Positions 11,130 to 24,003 of a stretch of DNA of 64,000 bases are shown piece by piece. The notes under the pieces were generated by a model, which saw only the letters and a list, made by a program, of their open reading frames with translations, was not told the origin of the DNA and ran no database searches. The DNA is from Gigaspora margarita (Eukaryota; Glomeromycota; Glomeromycetes; Diversisporales; Gigasporaceae): assembly GCA_009809945.1 (NCBI GenBank), contig WTPW01000185.1, positions 174,021 through 238,020 on the forward strand, given 5' to 3'. The position numbers and the translations under genes were made by a program. Position 1 is the first letter of the stretch. Each line of letters begins with the position of its first letter.

Positions 11130-14100
11130 TGCTATAAGAAATTTGAACACAGTAAGTTCAAATTAAATCTATAAAATTGTTGCTGCTGGGTTTTTACATA
11201 TGACACTCAAATATCAAATTTATATTGCTTTGAGAGTACATTTAGTATATGTGATAATTTCAGTTCATTCCTATTAATACTAAGTGTTTGAACTGATTTA
11301 TACTCAATTTATGCATCACCAATTAACCATTACACGGAAGATTTTACAGATTGATATAGACTATTATAATGTATAATATAAAAATAATGTGGCTATACTA
11401 TTTACAATCATGGAAATGCTTAGATACTTTATTTGAGCACTTGATTTTGTTTATCTATCGATTAATAATCAATACGAACATTTTTTAGTCAATGAAAGGC
11501 AACAATCTTGATTTGATATTTATAAAGTTAAATAGAATCTTCGATCGAAAAATTATATTTATCATAAATGCATGTGAATACCTGAGCTATAGGTAATTGA
11601 AGATTGATATAAAGGCTAGTTTTAAGGTAATGATAAACGAATAAAAAAAAGGACATGCCATATTTGTAAGGAATATGTCTATAAATGATAACTTTCGAAG
11701 GGGAAGAACATACACACACCGTTAGTGCATGCAGCTTCTTGGGATTGCATCACGTTAACGGGGTTCCCAATCTCAAATAAGGCAGATTGGAACTAATCGA
11801 AAATATTGTAAGAAAATATGTGAACGTACATAAATATGGTACATGAAATAAAATGCGAAAAAATAGTAATCATGCTAAGCCTTGTCCCTTTAAGAATCTG
11901 CGAAAACGCCAATTTTTTTAATTTATATAGGTTTATATTTCATGTTTATTTAATTGTTCCCTTTTTTACAGTACAATATAATGTGCAGCCAAGAATTTTT
12001 TTATCAAACATCATGATTTTTCGGCTTAGTCCAAAATGGTCGTGACGGCAAAAAATATGGGGCCAGTCGGATCGACTTATTTCTAATTCAATGTATTGGC
12101 CTTTTCTAAAATTTATTGACATATTCAACTAATTGTCTTACCGAATATTGGAACAGATAAATAGTAACCTTTATTATTAGAAATAACATGAGTTATTTGA
12201 CAAAAATTACGTCATGTCGAATAGTAAAGTTATTTGGCAAAGTAATCTTTGCCAAACCACACATTTGCAAGCCAATTGTCATAAACATCAGATGATATTG
12301 TTATTGTACTGTATTTACGCAGCCAATAACTATATTATTTATTTTATCAAAAATTCAAATTAATACCGACATATATTATTGTTTTTAGTCCACGATTGTT
12401 AAAAATAGTATTTTTCTATTTTTGTTATCATCCAAAGATAGTCAAGTCACATGATAAAAGCAATGGGAAAATTTTATTTTGATTGGTTTAAAAATATTAC
12501 TGAATTAAAAAATTAAGTCGTTTTTTTTTTCAAATAAAAATACTTTATGCCTATAAACATTTTTTATGTAATAAATAGTTTGACAATGTTAAAAATCTAA
12601 TTTACAGTAGTATGAAATATAATTTAATAAATTTAATAAATTTATTTCGACCAGATGTACTTTACATACTTCTAAAAGTCATCCCTGATCGAAATAGAAA
12701 TATCATTATTATAATTATAAAAATATGTATTGATTTACCGAAAAATATTTAAACTTCTTAAAAAAGACAGATAATTTGTAAAAACAAAATGCAATTAAAA
12801 TTAAAAAAGTTAGCCGTGAAGATCAAAACAATTCTTTTGTTTGCATATTCACTATACTGTTACTAAATGTAGTTGTTCAAACTTATAGGTATATGACTTA
12901 CTATACCTTAGCTGTCAATCGGTAATATTACAAAACGTGCGTGCGTACGCACGATAAATAGAGTGTTTAAATGATGTAGATCACTTGCTGATAACTGGCA
13001 CATATTCAAGATATGCCATAAAAAGGAAAATGTTAAGTATCATTAGTAAAGACAGGGTCAATCAAAAAATCATGCACATGAACAAATATTATAAGGTTTA
13101 ACTAATACCTGAGAGATGAACATAAAGTTTGTCGCATGTAATATTAGTAGTAAATTCAAATAAAGTTTACATGGAATCAAACTTGGTTTACTTAAAGATG
13201 TGGCGTATCATGAAAGTATTCACATGCCAAACTGAGTTTTAAAAGGCGATGATCAGAGGTAAATCGCCGAAAAAGTTTGAAGGGGGTTAACGTACATTAA
13301 ATTTTTGTTTTTACTTTAAAGTTTGTAAGATAATATAAACATAGATACAAAACGTTGTAGGTGCGTTTCAGCAAGTTGCTTTATTTCTTGTCGCATTAAT
13401 ACGGTAATTATGTGATGTCCAAAGATTAGATTTTGGTTAGAATGGGAGCTATCACGTCAAATGCATCATAGACACCAATCAGATGTTTTTACCTCTTCCT
13501 ATCATTAGCATTCTAGATATAGTAGGAAAACAAAAAAAAAAAAAGCGTATGACAAATGATTACAGTTAATCTCGTTAACCTTATATGACCAAATGTAACG
13601 CAAAATTTTAGTATGCCACAACCCTCCTTCTCTTACCCTCACAATGATCCTAATATCCCTAACAATAAAGCCTTGTTGTTACTTAAAAAAAAAAATAATA
13701 CGTATTGAAAATATAAACAGTAGTCATAATAATCAGTAATTTATTTAAAAAACAATTTAAAAAAATTAAATTAAAAAATAAGATATTGAATATCTAATAA
13801 AAATTAATAAACACGATGTTTAAAGTATATGTTTATATACTGTTTATATCTTAAAATGAGATAATTGGTTTTTTTTTGTTTGTACTTGGATATTTACTTA
13901 GATAATTAATTGCTCACGCGTAATATTTAATAGTGATGGTAATTTGACAATTTTAATTTCATTTTTAATAATGTTATTATAAAATTTGAAAGCCATTTAT
14001 TTGTCACAAAACTTTATACTTGTTATTTTGACATCAATGATACATAAATATTATTTAACATGTTATAAATAAATAGAAACATAAAGAAGAAGGTTTTCAT

Positions 14101-14148
14101 TTTTAAATTAAAAAAAAATAAATAAATAAATAAAACACGTACATAATT
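11130..14148. other. No gene seen
   Basis: Three kilobases of AT-rich sequence downstream of the minus-strand kinase. Short ORFs here look like chance. A small GC patch CGTGCGTGCGTACGCACG at about 12938 is a palindromic simple repeat. Confidence 0.55.
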
Positions 14149-14980
14149 TTATAATTCAGACCCCAAGATATTTTTAATTTCAGAAATTGTTGGACGTTTT
14201 AATGGATCTTTATTTATGCATAGTTCAACTAATTCAACACAATATCTGGGAATTTCTGGTGCGAATTTCAGTTCAATATCTTCAATATTAGGTGTTTTTT
14301 TGAAAGCACTTCCTGTCAATATTTCATACATTATTAAACCTAAACTATAAATATCTGATGCTTTTGTATATGGTTTTTCGTTTGTCCAAACCTCTGGAGC
14401 TATATATGGCGGCACTCCGTAAATATCATTTTGTTCCTCATTTAATGATATCATTTTTTCCAAATCTGCAATGTAAGCATTATTTAAAGCATCTAACAGT
14501 ATGTTCTCACTGCGTAAATCTCGATGAATCATATTTTTTAAATGAATAACTCCAAGGCCACTGGCAATACAGCGAAAAATATTTAATTTATTATTCCAAC
14601 TCATTTGTGATATGGATTTAAGATTATCGTGTAAAGATCCTTCCATGAATTCTAACACGAGAATATTGTCATTATTCTTGTTTCTTGATTTTCCATAACA
14701 TTTTAGGAACAAAGAATCTGTACCAATTTCAATATATGCTTTCAACTTTAATTAAATAGATGCAAAAAAAGAATGTTACTATAAAAAAATTATTTACATT
14801 ATACAATAATAAAAAAATTACCTCTGTTTTAAAGTCTTTTGTTTTTCTGAATGATTTTAGTGCAACAATCTTACCATTCCAAGTAGCGCGATATATAGTT
14901 GCGGATCCACCTTTTCTTACATCTTCAATATCATTAATTTTATCATAAGGTATCTCATTTTCGCAGCAAGATTCCTGCAT
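14149..14980 (-). CDS. Protein kinase, TKL-like, two exons
   Basis: Predicted protein kinase of 251 residues, an almost bare catalytic domain transferring phosphate from ATP to Ser/Thr or Tyr. Exon 1 is 14822-14980 (ATG at 14980). A 76-nt GT-AG intron (14746-14821) follows a GAG codon in phase 0. Exon 2 is 14149-14745. In order: a loose glycine loop (RKGGSATIY), the VAIK lysine (IVALKSF), a helix-C glutamate just before the intron, the catalytic HRDLRSENILL with Asp and Asn, the magnesium-loop position reading DLE instead of DFG/DLG, APEVW, the SDIYSLGLIMYEILTG helix, and a final CINKDPLKRPTI motif. Such single-domain kinases are hugely expanded in Glomeromycotina. It stands alone. The DLE and the weak glycine loop leave activity open, but all other catalytic residues are present and there is no break. 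Confidence 0.88.
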
Positions 14981-15140
14981 CTACACTTTTGATTTACACA
15001 AAAAAAAAAAAACTTCGTCCAAATATCCAAATAACTCAAGTCAATCTCGTTACAAAAAAAAATCTTGTAGCAAAGTATAAATATTTCAAATACGTTATTT
15101 CTTTAATTATTTTTGATGTCAGTGCTAAGATTGCCAAAAA

Positions 15141-15303
15141 ATGTTATAATCCGGATGAATTATAGCGAAGCTGCAAATAGTAAAGGATGATGATACGTCA
15201 AAAGTCTTGAGACAAAAAAAAAATGTTATAATCCGGATGAATTATAGCGAAGCTGCAAATAGTAAAGGATGATGATACGTCAAAAGTCTTGAGACAAAAA
15301 AAA
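15141..15303. repeat. 82-bp tandem duplication upstream of kinase
   Basis: Two essentially identical copies start at 15141 and 15223, beginning ATGTTATAATCCGGATGAAT and ending GTCTTGAGACAAAAA. They lie 160-320 bp upstream of the kinase start, in its promoter region, so copy number could influence it. Confidence 0.9.
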
Positions 15304-15396
15304 TTTAATAAAGAAGAAAGAGAAACTTTATAAACTTGAAGCATAAATCATGTGCCAAAAAAGATAAATAAAGATATAAACATAACACATATCTAT

Positions 15397-15586
15397 TATA
15401 CACTCTACCCTCTTTATAACGGGCCCTTTGTGCTGAAAGATTATGTCCATTATATCCATTATACTGTATATGAATATCCGTTATGATGTTATATAATATA
15501 GTAATAAAAATTTAAATTGTTTTAGAAAATTACTCCGATTAATTAGATATCCGTTATATCAGAGTCTGTTATAAGGGGGTATATAT
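15397..15586. mobile_element. Possible small TIR element
   Basis: CACTCTACCCTCTTTATAAC at the left is loosely mirrored by GTTATAAGGGGGTATATA at the right. The match is partial, so an old MITE is possible but not proven. Confidence 0.3.
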
Positions 15587-15590
15587 ATCC

Positions 15591-15742
15591 GGGTGGGCGA
15601 AAGTCCCTAAACAGGACCTTTTTTACTATTTCTGCTAACGATATTTATAGTCATATATATTTGCAATAATAAATGTGATAACAAAAAAAGATATCATTTA
15701 ATGATTAACGAAAAGGTTTACTTAGGGACTTTTTACCCATCC
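15591..15742. mobile_element. MITE-like hairpin, AGTCCCTAA arms
   Basis: GGGTGGGCGAAAGTCCCTAA on the left pairs with TTAGGGACTTTTTACCCATC on the right, followed inwards by AGGACCTTTT and AAAAGGTTT. 152 bp with no ORF. Confidence 0.6.
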
Positions 15743-16099
15743 AGTTCATAGAGACTTTTGTCTGATTGGTTAATAATTTCTATTTAAGTTTACATTATTT
15801 ATGCAGTTTAAAGTACTTTTTTTTAAAAAAAAAAAAGTATACTCAAAGATTTATTATAGGATCCATTAATATTTAGAGAAGTTAGCACGGTAATAACTTG
15901 GTTTTATTTATTTTCAGGGAAGTTATTGCTAACTTCTCCGATCAAGAAAGGATTTCTGTTTATTTATGATCGTGGAGTCCTTTAACTCCAATAAATCCTT
16001 AAGCATATTTTTTTTCTTTATTGCCTTTAGTTTATTTTTTTTTTGAAAAGTATTTTAACCTGTATAAATAATGTAAAATTAAATAGAAATTATTAGCCA

Positions 16100-16292
16100 A
16101 TCCAGTGTTCGGCACAATCAAACTAAAATTTGACGGTCAAATACTTGTAATTAAGTCGGACATCAAACAATAATAGAGTAATCAATACTATCTTGTGTAT
16201 GTACTGTACAAATATTACGATCGTTTGATGCCCAACTTAGTCATAAGTATTTAATTGTCAAATTTTGCTTGATTGTGCTGAGCACCGAGCCA
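16100..16292. mobile_element. MITE-like hairpin, CAGTGTTCGG ends
   Basis: The left arm (CAGTGTTCGGCACAATCAAA, then AAATTTGAC, AATACTTGTAATTAAGT and ACATCAAAC) is the reverse complement, with mismatches, of the right arm ending TTGATTGTGCTGAGCACCGA. Arms are about 70 bp. CAGTG-type ends hint at a hAT relative. Confidence 0.6.
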
Positions 16293-16294
16293 AT

Positions 16295-18260
16295 CATACA
16301 AAAGTCTCACGGTAGTTAGAAATGCATGTTTTTTCGCTAAATTTAAATCAATTGATTATAAACTAGTAACATACATATATTTATATAATTCATATATTTA
16401 TATGGCATATATATTCTGTATAAAATTTTAACAAACATAATAGATAGGACATATAAAATTCATTACGTATTGAAAACGTTGACATATCGATATTTGCTGT
16501 ACAGATATATCTAGAAATGCTATTTATAGGTCATCTGCGATAGCTTAATTTATTTATTTCTTGATTCAAGATAAAATAATAAGATTTCATTGGTACTATG
16601 CTAAAAGGGTTTTAAAAATATTGAAACAAATATCCCTTTGTAACATTTTTTTTTTTTGTTTTTGACTCAACGTATAGAGGGTTCCAAATAGAGTCAGAAT
16701 GAAACAGCTAGGCTCATTTAGACACTAAAGTATAAAAACAACTGCTTTGCGTCGTTTTTTTTTTTTTTAAAAAAAAAATTACGTTTATGAACCAATCTAC
16801 GAATCAGACTTTTGGCTTCGACAGAATAATAATGTCAGTTGCAAAGGCAGCAAAATACTGGCAGCCTTCTAGTAATATTCGATGATAAGTTCTTGAATGA
16901 TCGCTATCATTGATTTTTAAAATCTTTATATCACCTCACATCTGTGATCGATTTAATCAATTATATTATTATAAATTTGTAGCAATTATTGCTTTTATAT
17001 AATTATTAAATATTGGAGCTTACTAAATTTTCTTATCATAACCATTTATGTCAACCAACATTAACATAATTTGGCCACGAAGCTATGGAATTATTTTTAA
17101 GCAATCCTTAGTAGATTTTTGTATGAAATAATATGAATTTGTCTCTTATTGTCTACAACTACACATAAATAAATGGCATTGTTAAATTGCACTATTAGTG
17201 CTCAACATCACTATAATTTTTATTATAAACTGCAATGTAACACGAATGTTTTTGTTTATTTTTAAGCCTTATATTAACCAAAATTTACTTTTACACCTCG
17301 TTCGTAATTGTGAAACATAAATTTGCCAAATTTGCATTTCTATTCCAATTTTAATATGCCAAGTATGGCTGAAAATAGTGATCTATCGTATTACGAAATT
17401 GATCGCGTTTTATACATTACTCTTAATTTTTGAATATTGTTGGCGGCTGACCTGAAGGTCCCGTGGTCCACGTGACAACTGCGCCGTAATAAAAAAAACC
17501 TGAAGCGACCCCGGAAGAATGCGAATTAAACCAAGCCCCCAAAAATAAGTTCCAAACTGAAGAGACCTAAAGGAAATCGAAAAAGAATCGTTAAATTGTG
17601 GACGAATCACAATAAGAAGATTGGAATGGTTACCCAAGACCTTGGTACCGAAGAAGGGAAGATGGGCGTATGGTAGTGATCAAAAATTTTCAACCAACCA
17701 AGCTAATGAAATTTATCGGTTTAGTCGGCTTAGCCAAAATAATTTTAAATAAATCATAATTTATCAAAACAACTTGCAACAATTATCTTAGTACTATCAT
17801 GAATAAAACCTGATTAGAAGATATCTTATTATATATAATTATGCAATTCAAAAATTAAATTTAATACACATGAACATAAATAAAGTTGAGCTTAAAACAA
17901 GGTTAATACATATATTTATGCACTACGAATACTATAGTCGATTTGGATATGACTGCTAATTTGATTTTTAAACATCAGTTTAATTTGTCAATTAAATTTG
18001 TCTATTATAAATGGTCTCAACTATATCTTGTGCTATTATGCCACTTCCATATCTAATTTTTTGCTTAACTTTCGGCGACGCAGCCGCCACATGATCATGT
18101 GCTAATTACATAGTATAAACCATCGATCAGTCCTTATAGCAAAACCAGAAACTATAGTTAGATCAGCGTTCCAGGATCGGAAATAAATGCATGAGACATC
18201 CAATTAATAGAAATGGTGGTTTTTTTTTATCGTAATAGTGACGCATTTTATTACAAAATG
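16295..18260. other. No gene; GC-richer island at 17440-17650
   Basis: Mostly AT-rich spacer. Between 17440 and 17650 the composition changes sharply, with a minus-strand open frame of 75 codons and unusual phrases such as GGTCCCGTGGTCCACGTGAC. I do not recognise a domain. It could be a fragment of a gene or of a retroelement. Confidence 0.4.
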
Positions 18261-18261
18261 A

Positions 18262-18423
18262 AATTCTATCGAACTGAAAAGCTTACGAAAAATTATAAGT
18301 GAACAACTTGAAGAACTTAATTATGTTAAAATTCCTTTTAATAAATCGACAATACTTTGTTCATTGGCATTAGGAACTTTAAAAATAATTTTAAGAATCC
18401 CATTTTGGGCTTTGAAGAATTGA
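18262..18423 (+). other. Orphan open frame, possible gene relic
   Basis: 54 codons stay open to a TGA at 18421, with a protein-like mix (SEQLEELNYVKIPFNKS). There is no ATG in frame, and the neighbouring sequence is full of stops. I cannot place it in a family. It may be a relic or chance. Confidence 0.2.
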
Positions 18424-18811
18424 TCATTAGTTGTTGTAGTTTTAGAAATAATATTAAATTAGACGTATAGTTGATAATAATAATAAGTCTTTCAGATAAT
18501 AGACATTATCATTATTTACAAGATTACAAAAGTTTGTTTATCTAACTTTAAGAACCCTATTGCCTATCCTACTTTAGATAATATTGAGAAGAAATATTTT
18601 CAGATTTAAATCTAAAATGGGAATTCAATCGAACTTATGGTCATTCAAAATTTATATCTCTATCTCTTTCATTTGAAAATGTAAAAAATTTTAAATAAAA
18701 GATAAAAAAGAAAAAATAAATATATATTTACGTTTGTTTGATTCTCAAAATAACGCAAATTAATGTTCACAGTTTCATTTTAAGCGTAGTCCGTAGTTGA
18801 AAGGTTAAATA

Positions 18812-19978
18812 CTGTCTTCCTCCTCTATAATCACGTGATTTGTTGCAGCAAAAATGGTGATTATAAAGAGGTATGATTATATAGTAATTACCCTATATAA
18901 TCACATCTAATACTGTGGTTTATATTATGTGATTATATAGAAGTAAATATTATAATCACAAATAGTTGCTACATATAAAAGTCCAAATTGTACTAAGTGA
19001 ATCAACTTTTATGCATTAAGTAAAGTTGTTTGGAATAACAAATTACACATATTCTAAAAGTTTCATATAATTTGGACAAACTTTTATTAATTAATTTCTT
19101 TACTTTATTTTAGACAAAAAAAATAAATTATTTTTTTGTCCAACATATAATAAAAAAACAAATTAATAATAGTTTATCAAGTTTGTCAAAATTCCTGAAT
19201 ATGTATAATTTGCATGTCAAAACAGCTTTTTTAATGTGTTAATCGATTTATTTACCATAGATTCCCCTTTGTTTTGACCAAAAAACCCAAAAACTTATTT
19301 ACCCGAAAATAAGCTACTCCCACGATCGATAATAGTCACTACATAGTAAAGTCCAAATTTTACTATGTAAATCGATGATAATCGCTTAAGTAAACTTATT
19401 AAGAAGATCAAAATACATATACAATAAAATTTTTAGCAAAGTTGAAGAACATTTTATTATTTGACTTTTGACTTTTACTTTCGACGAAAAAAGTAATATT
19501 TTTTAAAAAAGTATATTCGACGAAAGTAAAAATTAAAAGTCAAATAATAAATAATTTTCTAATTTGGATAAAAATTTCAGAGTATATGCATTTAGATCTT
19601 CTGAATAAGTTTACTTAAACGATTATAATCGATTTATTTAGTAGCATTTGGACTTCACTATGTAGCAACTATTTGCGATCACTAAAAACTAAATTCAACC
19701 CAAAACAAGCAAACTTCTGATTTTTTGCATAACAAAATATAGCTTACTTTTGGGAATCTATAGTAGTAAAATTTAGACTTTTATATATGATATTGTGATT
19801 ATAAGAGTATTTTACTAATAAAAAAATCTCAAAAAGCTTCTAAAAAATGTGATAGTGATTATAAGCTATTTGTTATTATATAAAGGTAATTTTTATATAA
19901 AAAAAATGGTAGTTAAATTTTGTGTGATTATATAGAGGTTGTGACTATGGAGGAGGTGATTGTAGAGGAGGAAGACAG
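18812..19978. mobile_element. 1.17-kb TIR element flanked by TA
   Basis: Ends are CTGTCTTCCTCCTCTATAAT and, reversed, CTGTCTTCCTCCTCTACAAT, each bordered by TA (18810-18811 and 19979-19980), as in Tc1/mariner-superfamily insertions. Inside are further mirrored blocks: TAGTTGCTACATATAAAAGT against GTAGCAACTA with TTTGGACTT, and an AAAAAAGTAATATTTTTTAA palindrome. A block CCCGAAAATAAGCTACTCCC at about 19302 matches the ends of the element at 62430-62746. No transposase ORF, so non-autonomous. Confidence 0.75.
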
Positions 19979-20417
19979 TATTATAGTCAAATATATTAAA
20001 AAATTCAAATAGTAAAAAAATTAAAGGTTTTCTTTATTTGGTAAACTACTAAACTGATGTTACCATCTGGTTCGAGAAAGCATCAGATTAATGGTGCAGG
20101 ATAGATCAGAGATGGTAAGTGAAAAAGATAAAGTTAATAAATATGTGCATGCGGATAGAAGAAATTATGAATGTAAGCATTCAACAAGCGCAGATGTAAA
20201 ATAGTAGAATGTCAATTAAAGAAATAAATGCGTCATAATCAAATGTTATAATTAAAGAGATACGATTTAATAAGAATTCGCAAAGAGAATCTGTATTATA
20301 AAGGAAGGATCGCTCAGATAGAACCTAAAAAATATATGCAAGGCGAATACATTGGTCTTTTATACATATTGGCTAACTAGAATTCTCCCCTGATACATTA
20401 ACGGATCAACTCCTATC

Positions 20418-20899
20418 CAATGTTCGAAATTTTAAGTTCTCATGTTTGTATGAGAACATACTTTTATTATTTAATAACATTTATGTTCTGTAAATGTTCT
20501 CTATGAAAAATTTTTGAGAACATAATACTCGAAAAATAAGTTCTCTATACAAGTATAATTTCATAATGTCAGATGGAATTAACAATTATAAATTAGTAAA
20601 GTTTCGAAACTACGCGAAAAGAAAATGAATGAACATAAAAGACGAGAAAGATTGGGACAAAAGTTTGAATAGAATGTAGTTCCGAAACTACGCGAAAAGA
20701 AAATGAATGAACACAAAAGATGAGAAAGATTGGGATAAAAGTTTGAATAGAATGTTCGACATTCTCCGAAATAGGAAATTTAAAAAAAATAGGATATAAA
20801 TAAATTTTTCTACTGAGAAACTAAATAAATTTTTGAGAACATTAAATTAAATAAATGATCTCATAAGAACTTAATCTCGAAACAGATTTCGAGCACTGC
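20418..20899. mobile_element. hAT-like non-autonomous element
   Basis: The left end (CAATGTTCGAAATTTTAAGT, then TCTCATG) resembles the complement of the right end (CAGTGCTCGAAATCTGTTTC, then TAAGTTCTTATGAG). CAGTG-type ends are usual for hAT. Inside, a 78-bp tandem duplication (20600-20757, starting at the CGAAACTACGCG phrases at 20605 and 20683) differs at a few bases. Confidence 0.45.
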
Positions 20900-21587
20900 T
20901 TCTATCTGTTACATCTTTATTCATTACAAACCTTTAATACCACCAACACCAATAGAACTTCCCTTCGCATCATTACCTGGATTAAGAATTTAAACCCGAA
21001 GAATTAATCTCTAAGTCTCCCTTCATCAGGCTAGCAGAATCGAACCAATTCACTTACGCGTTTCCGGTTGATCCTAGTATAGAAATCGGTTAAAGTCATA
21101 GAGTATAAATAAGAACTATAGATAGTAATAAGAAACAATTGTATATGGTAACAACGTATGGTGTATAGGTATACAAAATATAAAAAGAATGAACGATGAA
21201 AATAGAGATATGATGGACGGTTAGAGGATGATCGGAAGCACGATCAGATGATGATCGTGCCATGATTATGGTAGAGATAAAGGAAATGATGACCATAAGG
21301 TGATATTGAGGCGCAGAATCTGATATTCAATGGAATTAAATAAGTAATTCTCCGGGCCTATACGCAAAGATTTGTAATAACAAATATTCCTACAAAGTTA
21401 GACTAAAAAAGAAATCAACGGTCGATTAAAAATAAGGTGCTTAAAATAAAACAATCTGATTGTCAGATTGCATTATGTATGCTATTATCGACCATCAAAA
21501 ATAAGGTGATTTCGTAAAATAAACAATCTGATTATCGTCGTGCAATAGGAATTTCTATGATCGACAAATTATGGCGATACTCCTACT

Positions 21588-23120
21588 GAGTTTACTAATT
21601 TCTCCCCAATAAGGTAGCTGCGCGACGCTGTCACGCAAAACCAGGAACGGAAGAATCAGTAGATCATAATAGAAGTTTTAAAAAATGTAATATTTTAACA
21701 GTTTATTAATACTATAATAAACTATGTATACCTTAGTTTACATGTGTATTGTACAGAGTTGGCATATAACTAGGTCACAATTTCGAAATGAGTCGTATGA
21801 ATTCATTAATTATATTAGTAGTTTAATTGGTCATGTGCCAACACTATGTACATTTTTTAGTGTTTATTGTTTAATTATGTTTAAAAGCTTAACTTATTCG
21901 GTATGATAATGAAATATGATATAGGAAGCATTTTATATAGAGAACAAAGTTGTAAATAGCATTAGTAAATATTATAAAATATATATATATATATATTTTT
22001 AGAAATCAAGCAGTATATAAATAGACAAAACCAGTATTACTATTGAAATTTGGGAGAGCGTCAGATTAGAGGGACAGATTTAGGTTAGCGATAGTGAACA
22101 AGAGAAGGAATACATAAGGTTGGGTTTATAAATATAACGAAATGGGATTCACGAACAATACAAAATAAATGAAAGCCAAGAGATACGATAAATAAACATT
22201 CATTAAGAAAACTTTATTATAATAGAGGAATTATTTAGATAATATCTAATGCTATCTAATACCTCATTCTTGCTCTCTCTATTATGTATAAGGGACAAAA
22301 ACCTCTCAATACACAAAGAGCGAACACATCGGACTTATATACAATTGTAATCTATATAAATTATTTACACCAATCAATTGTCAATTTAACTTCCTTCTGC
22401 CTTACACAATCAATTCGTCATTGAGATACGACAACTAAAAGTCTAATTGCCCTTCAACACCTATAAACTTNATCGTAATATTACTTTGTGTGAGGGGCGA
22501 GACGATAATATTTAAACGTTTCGTATTCATTCGTCCCTAAAAGAAGCAATAATAATTTATACATAATTGATCTGTGTACAAAAGCGATGCATGATGATTA
22601 TTAATATAGACATTCGACGCATCACGATAGCTTTAATTAAGTACAATTGAAAGGTTTAAGGATATCGAATGTAACAATGATCGATCAAATAAAACAGGGG
22701 CAGAATAAGGAAATGCTGTGATTTTTGGGCGCAGAANNTTATNATAACNCNNGTAAGATAAGAAATAAATCAAATAAAATGAGGCACAANTTAAAACTTG
22801 AAATACTTACTTAAAATAGTCCTTTTGAAGGGATAATCATGTACGAATGCACGTACGTACTTACGAAAGCCATATCAAACCAGTTTAATATAAAATGCAA
22901 ATCGGACCATCGCATTCCACAATGTCATGAAAAATATAACCAATCAAAGAACCGTATTTGTTCACATCATTTCACTCTTCAGATAACCATGCACTTCGTT
23001 GCACTCCGTTCCTGGTACTTCTGATTGGTTCTACAAATGATTCACATATCTGAGTATCTGTGTTATTAATAAATTTTGTAGTACTCCGATAGTGAAGCGT
23101 GGGGAGAAATTAGTAAACTC
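21588..23120. mobile_element. Possible 1.5-kb element with 21-bp inverted ends
   Basis: GAGTTTACTAATTTCTCCCC at 21588 is repeated in perfect inverted form at 23100-23120. Both flanks carry a CGATACT-like phrase, which may be an imperfect target duplication. The inside shows no transposase, holds scattered N near 22471-22790, and includes a stretch around 22040-22200 loosely like 20050-20200. Confidence 0.4.
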
Positions 23121-23149
23121 GATACTACCTTAGTCATAAGCTAAATTGT

Positions 23150-23423
23150 TAATCGTCGACTACTCCAAGAACACCTCCAAAATTCTACATGTCACAATCA
23201 GATTTCGAGATCAGGTGTAGCGTGAAAATTAGAACTATCGAATAAACGAGTTAGTGTTAGGGTGAGATTAGGGTATGATAAATACCAAAAACTTGGCGAG
23301 GAACTTTTTCTATTAGAAAAAGAAAGGTGTTTCATAGGCAAAATTTTGAGCCACAAACGATTTTTCAAAAAAGTGCGTTTAATTGTTGATGTGTAGAATT
23401 TTTGGAGGGTAGTTGATAATCGC
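23150..23423. mobile_element. MITE-like hairpin with TTAGGGT-type core
   Basis: The left arm, with CGTCGACTACTCC and CACCTCCAAAATTCTACAT, is mirrored by ATGTGTAGAATTTTTGGAGG and AGTTGATAATCG. The centre contains AGTGTTAGGGTGAGATTAGG and a GCAAAATTTTGAGC phrase like those of the hairpins at 54161 and 54697. Confidence 0.55.
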
Positions 23424-23880
23424 CATGGAAATTTCAGACTACACAGATCGATGCTAAGAGAATATTAATAGCCCAAAGTCAAACTGGATTTAGAACAGCA
23501 CGAAAAAGATCTTCACTCTGGGGAAAACCTCTGCTCAGGTATTATTAAATTTCCTGGTTATCCAGATAAAATTACTTTGCCACATAATAGTAATATTTAT
23601 CCGGTATTTGATTAATCCAATAAAATATTACGATTTAAAATAATTTTATCACAAACCAAAAATTTTGCAATAATGTAATCTGATTGGTATTTAATAGCCC
23701 ATTGTACTATACCATTATGTCTTATATGTACATACAATGAGTTTTTTTTTATTTTGATACTATCTTTAATATGGATTCTAAAATGGGGTTGTGGTTATTA
23801 TTCGTGATTCTTCTTAAAATATTGTAATTACTAATGAGATACAGTATAATAAATCATACTAAATCTGAAGAAAAGTTAAG

Positions 23881-23888
23881 TATAAATA
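23881..23888 (+). promoter_or_regulatory. TATA box
   Basis: TATAAATA in the context AGTATAAATAGCCG, about 116 bases before the ATG at 24004. Its match to the eukaryotic TATA consensus supports the small secreted ORF being a transcribed gene. Confidence 0.5.
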
Positions 23889-24003
23889 GCCGTAGAAATT
23901 TGTCAACTTAAGGAATATTGTCAATAGAAAAATATATCAAAACATTTAGTAATTTTATTAATTTTTAACTCAACTCGCATAATATTATTAAATACTTTTC
24001 ACA

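Noticed and set aside
15121..23150. A full-length retrotransposon between 20.0 and 22.4 kb
   Set aside because: The two loosely similar stretches (20050, 22040) are only weakly alike and no reverse transcriptase or integrase motif lies between them.
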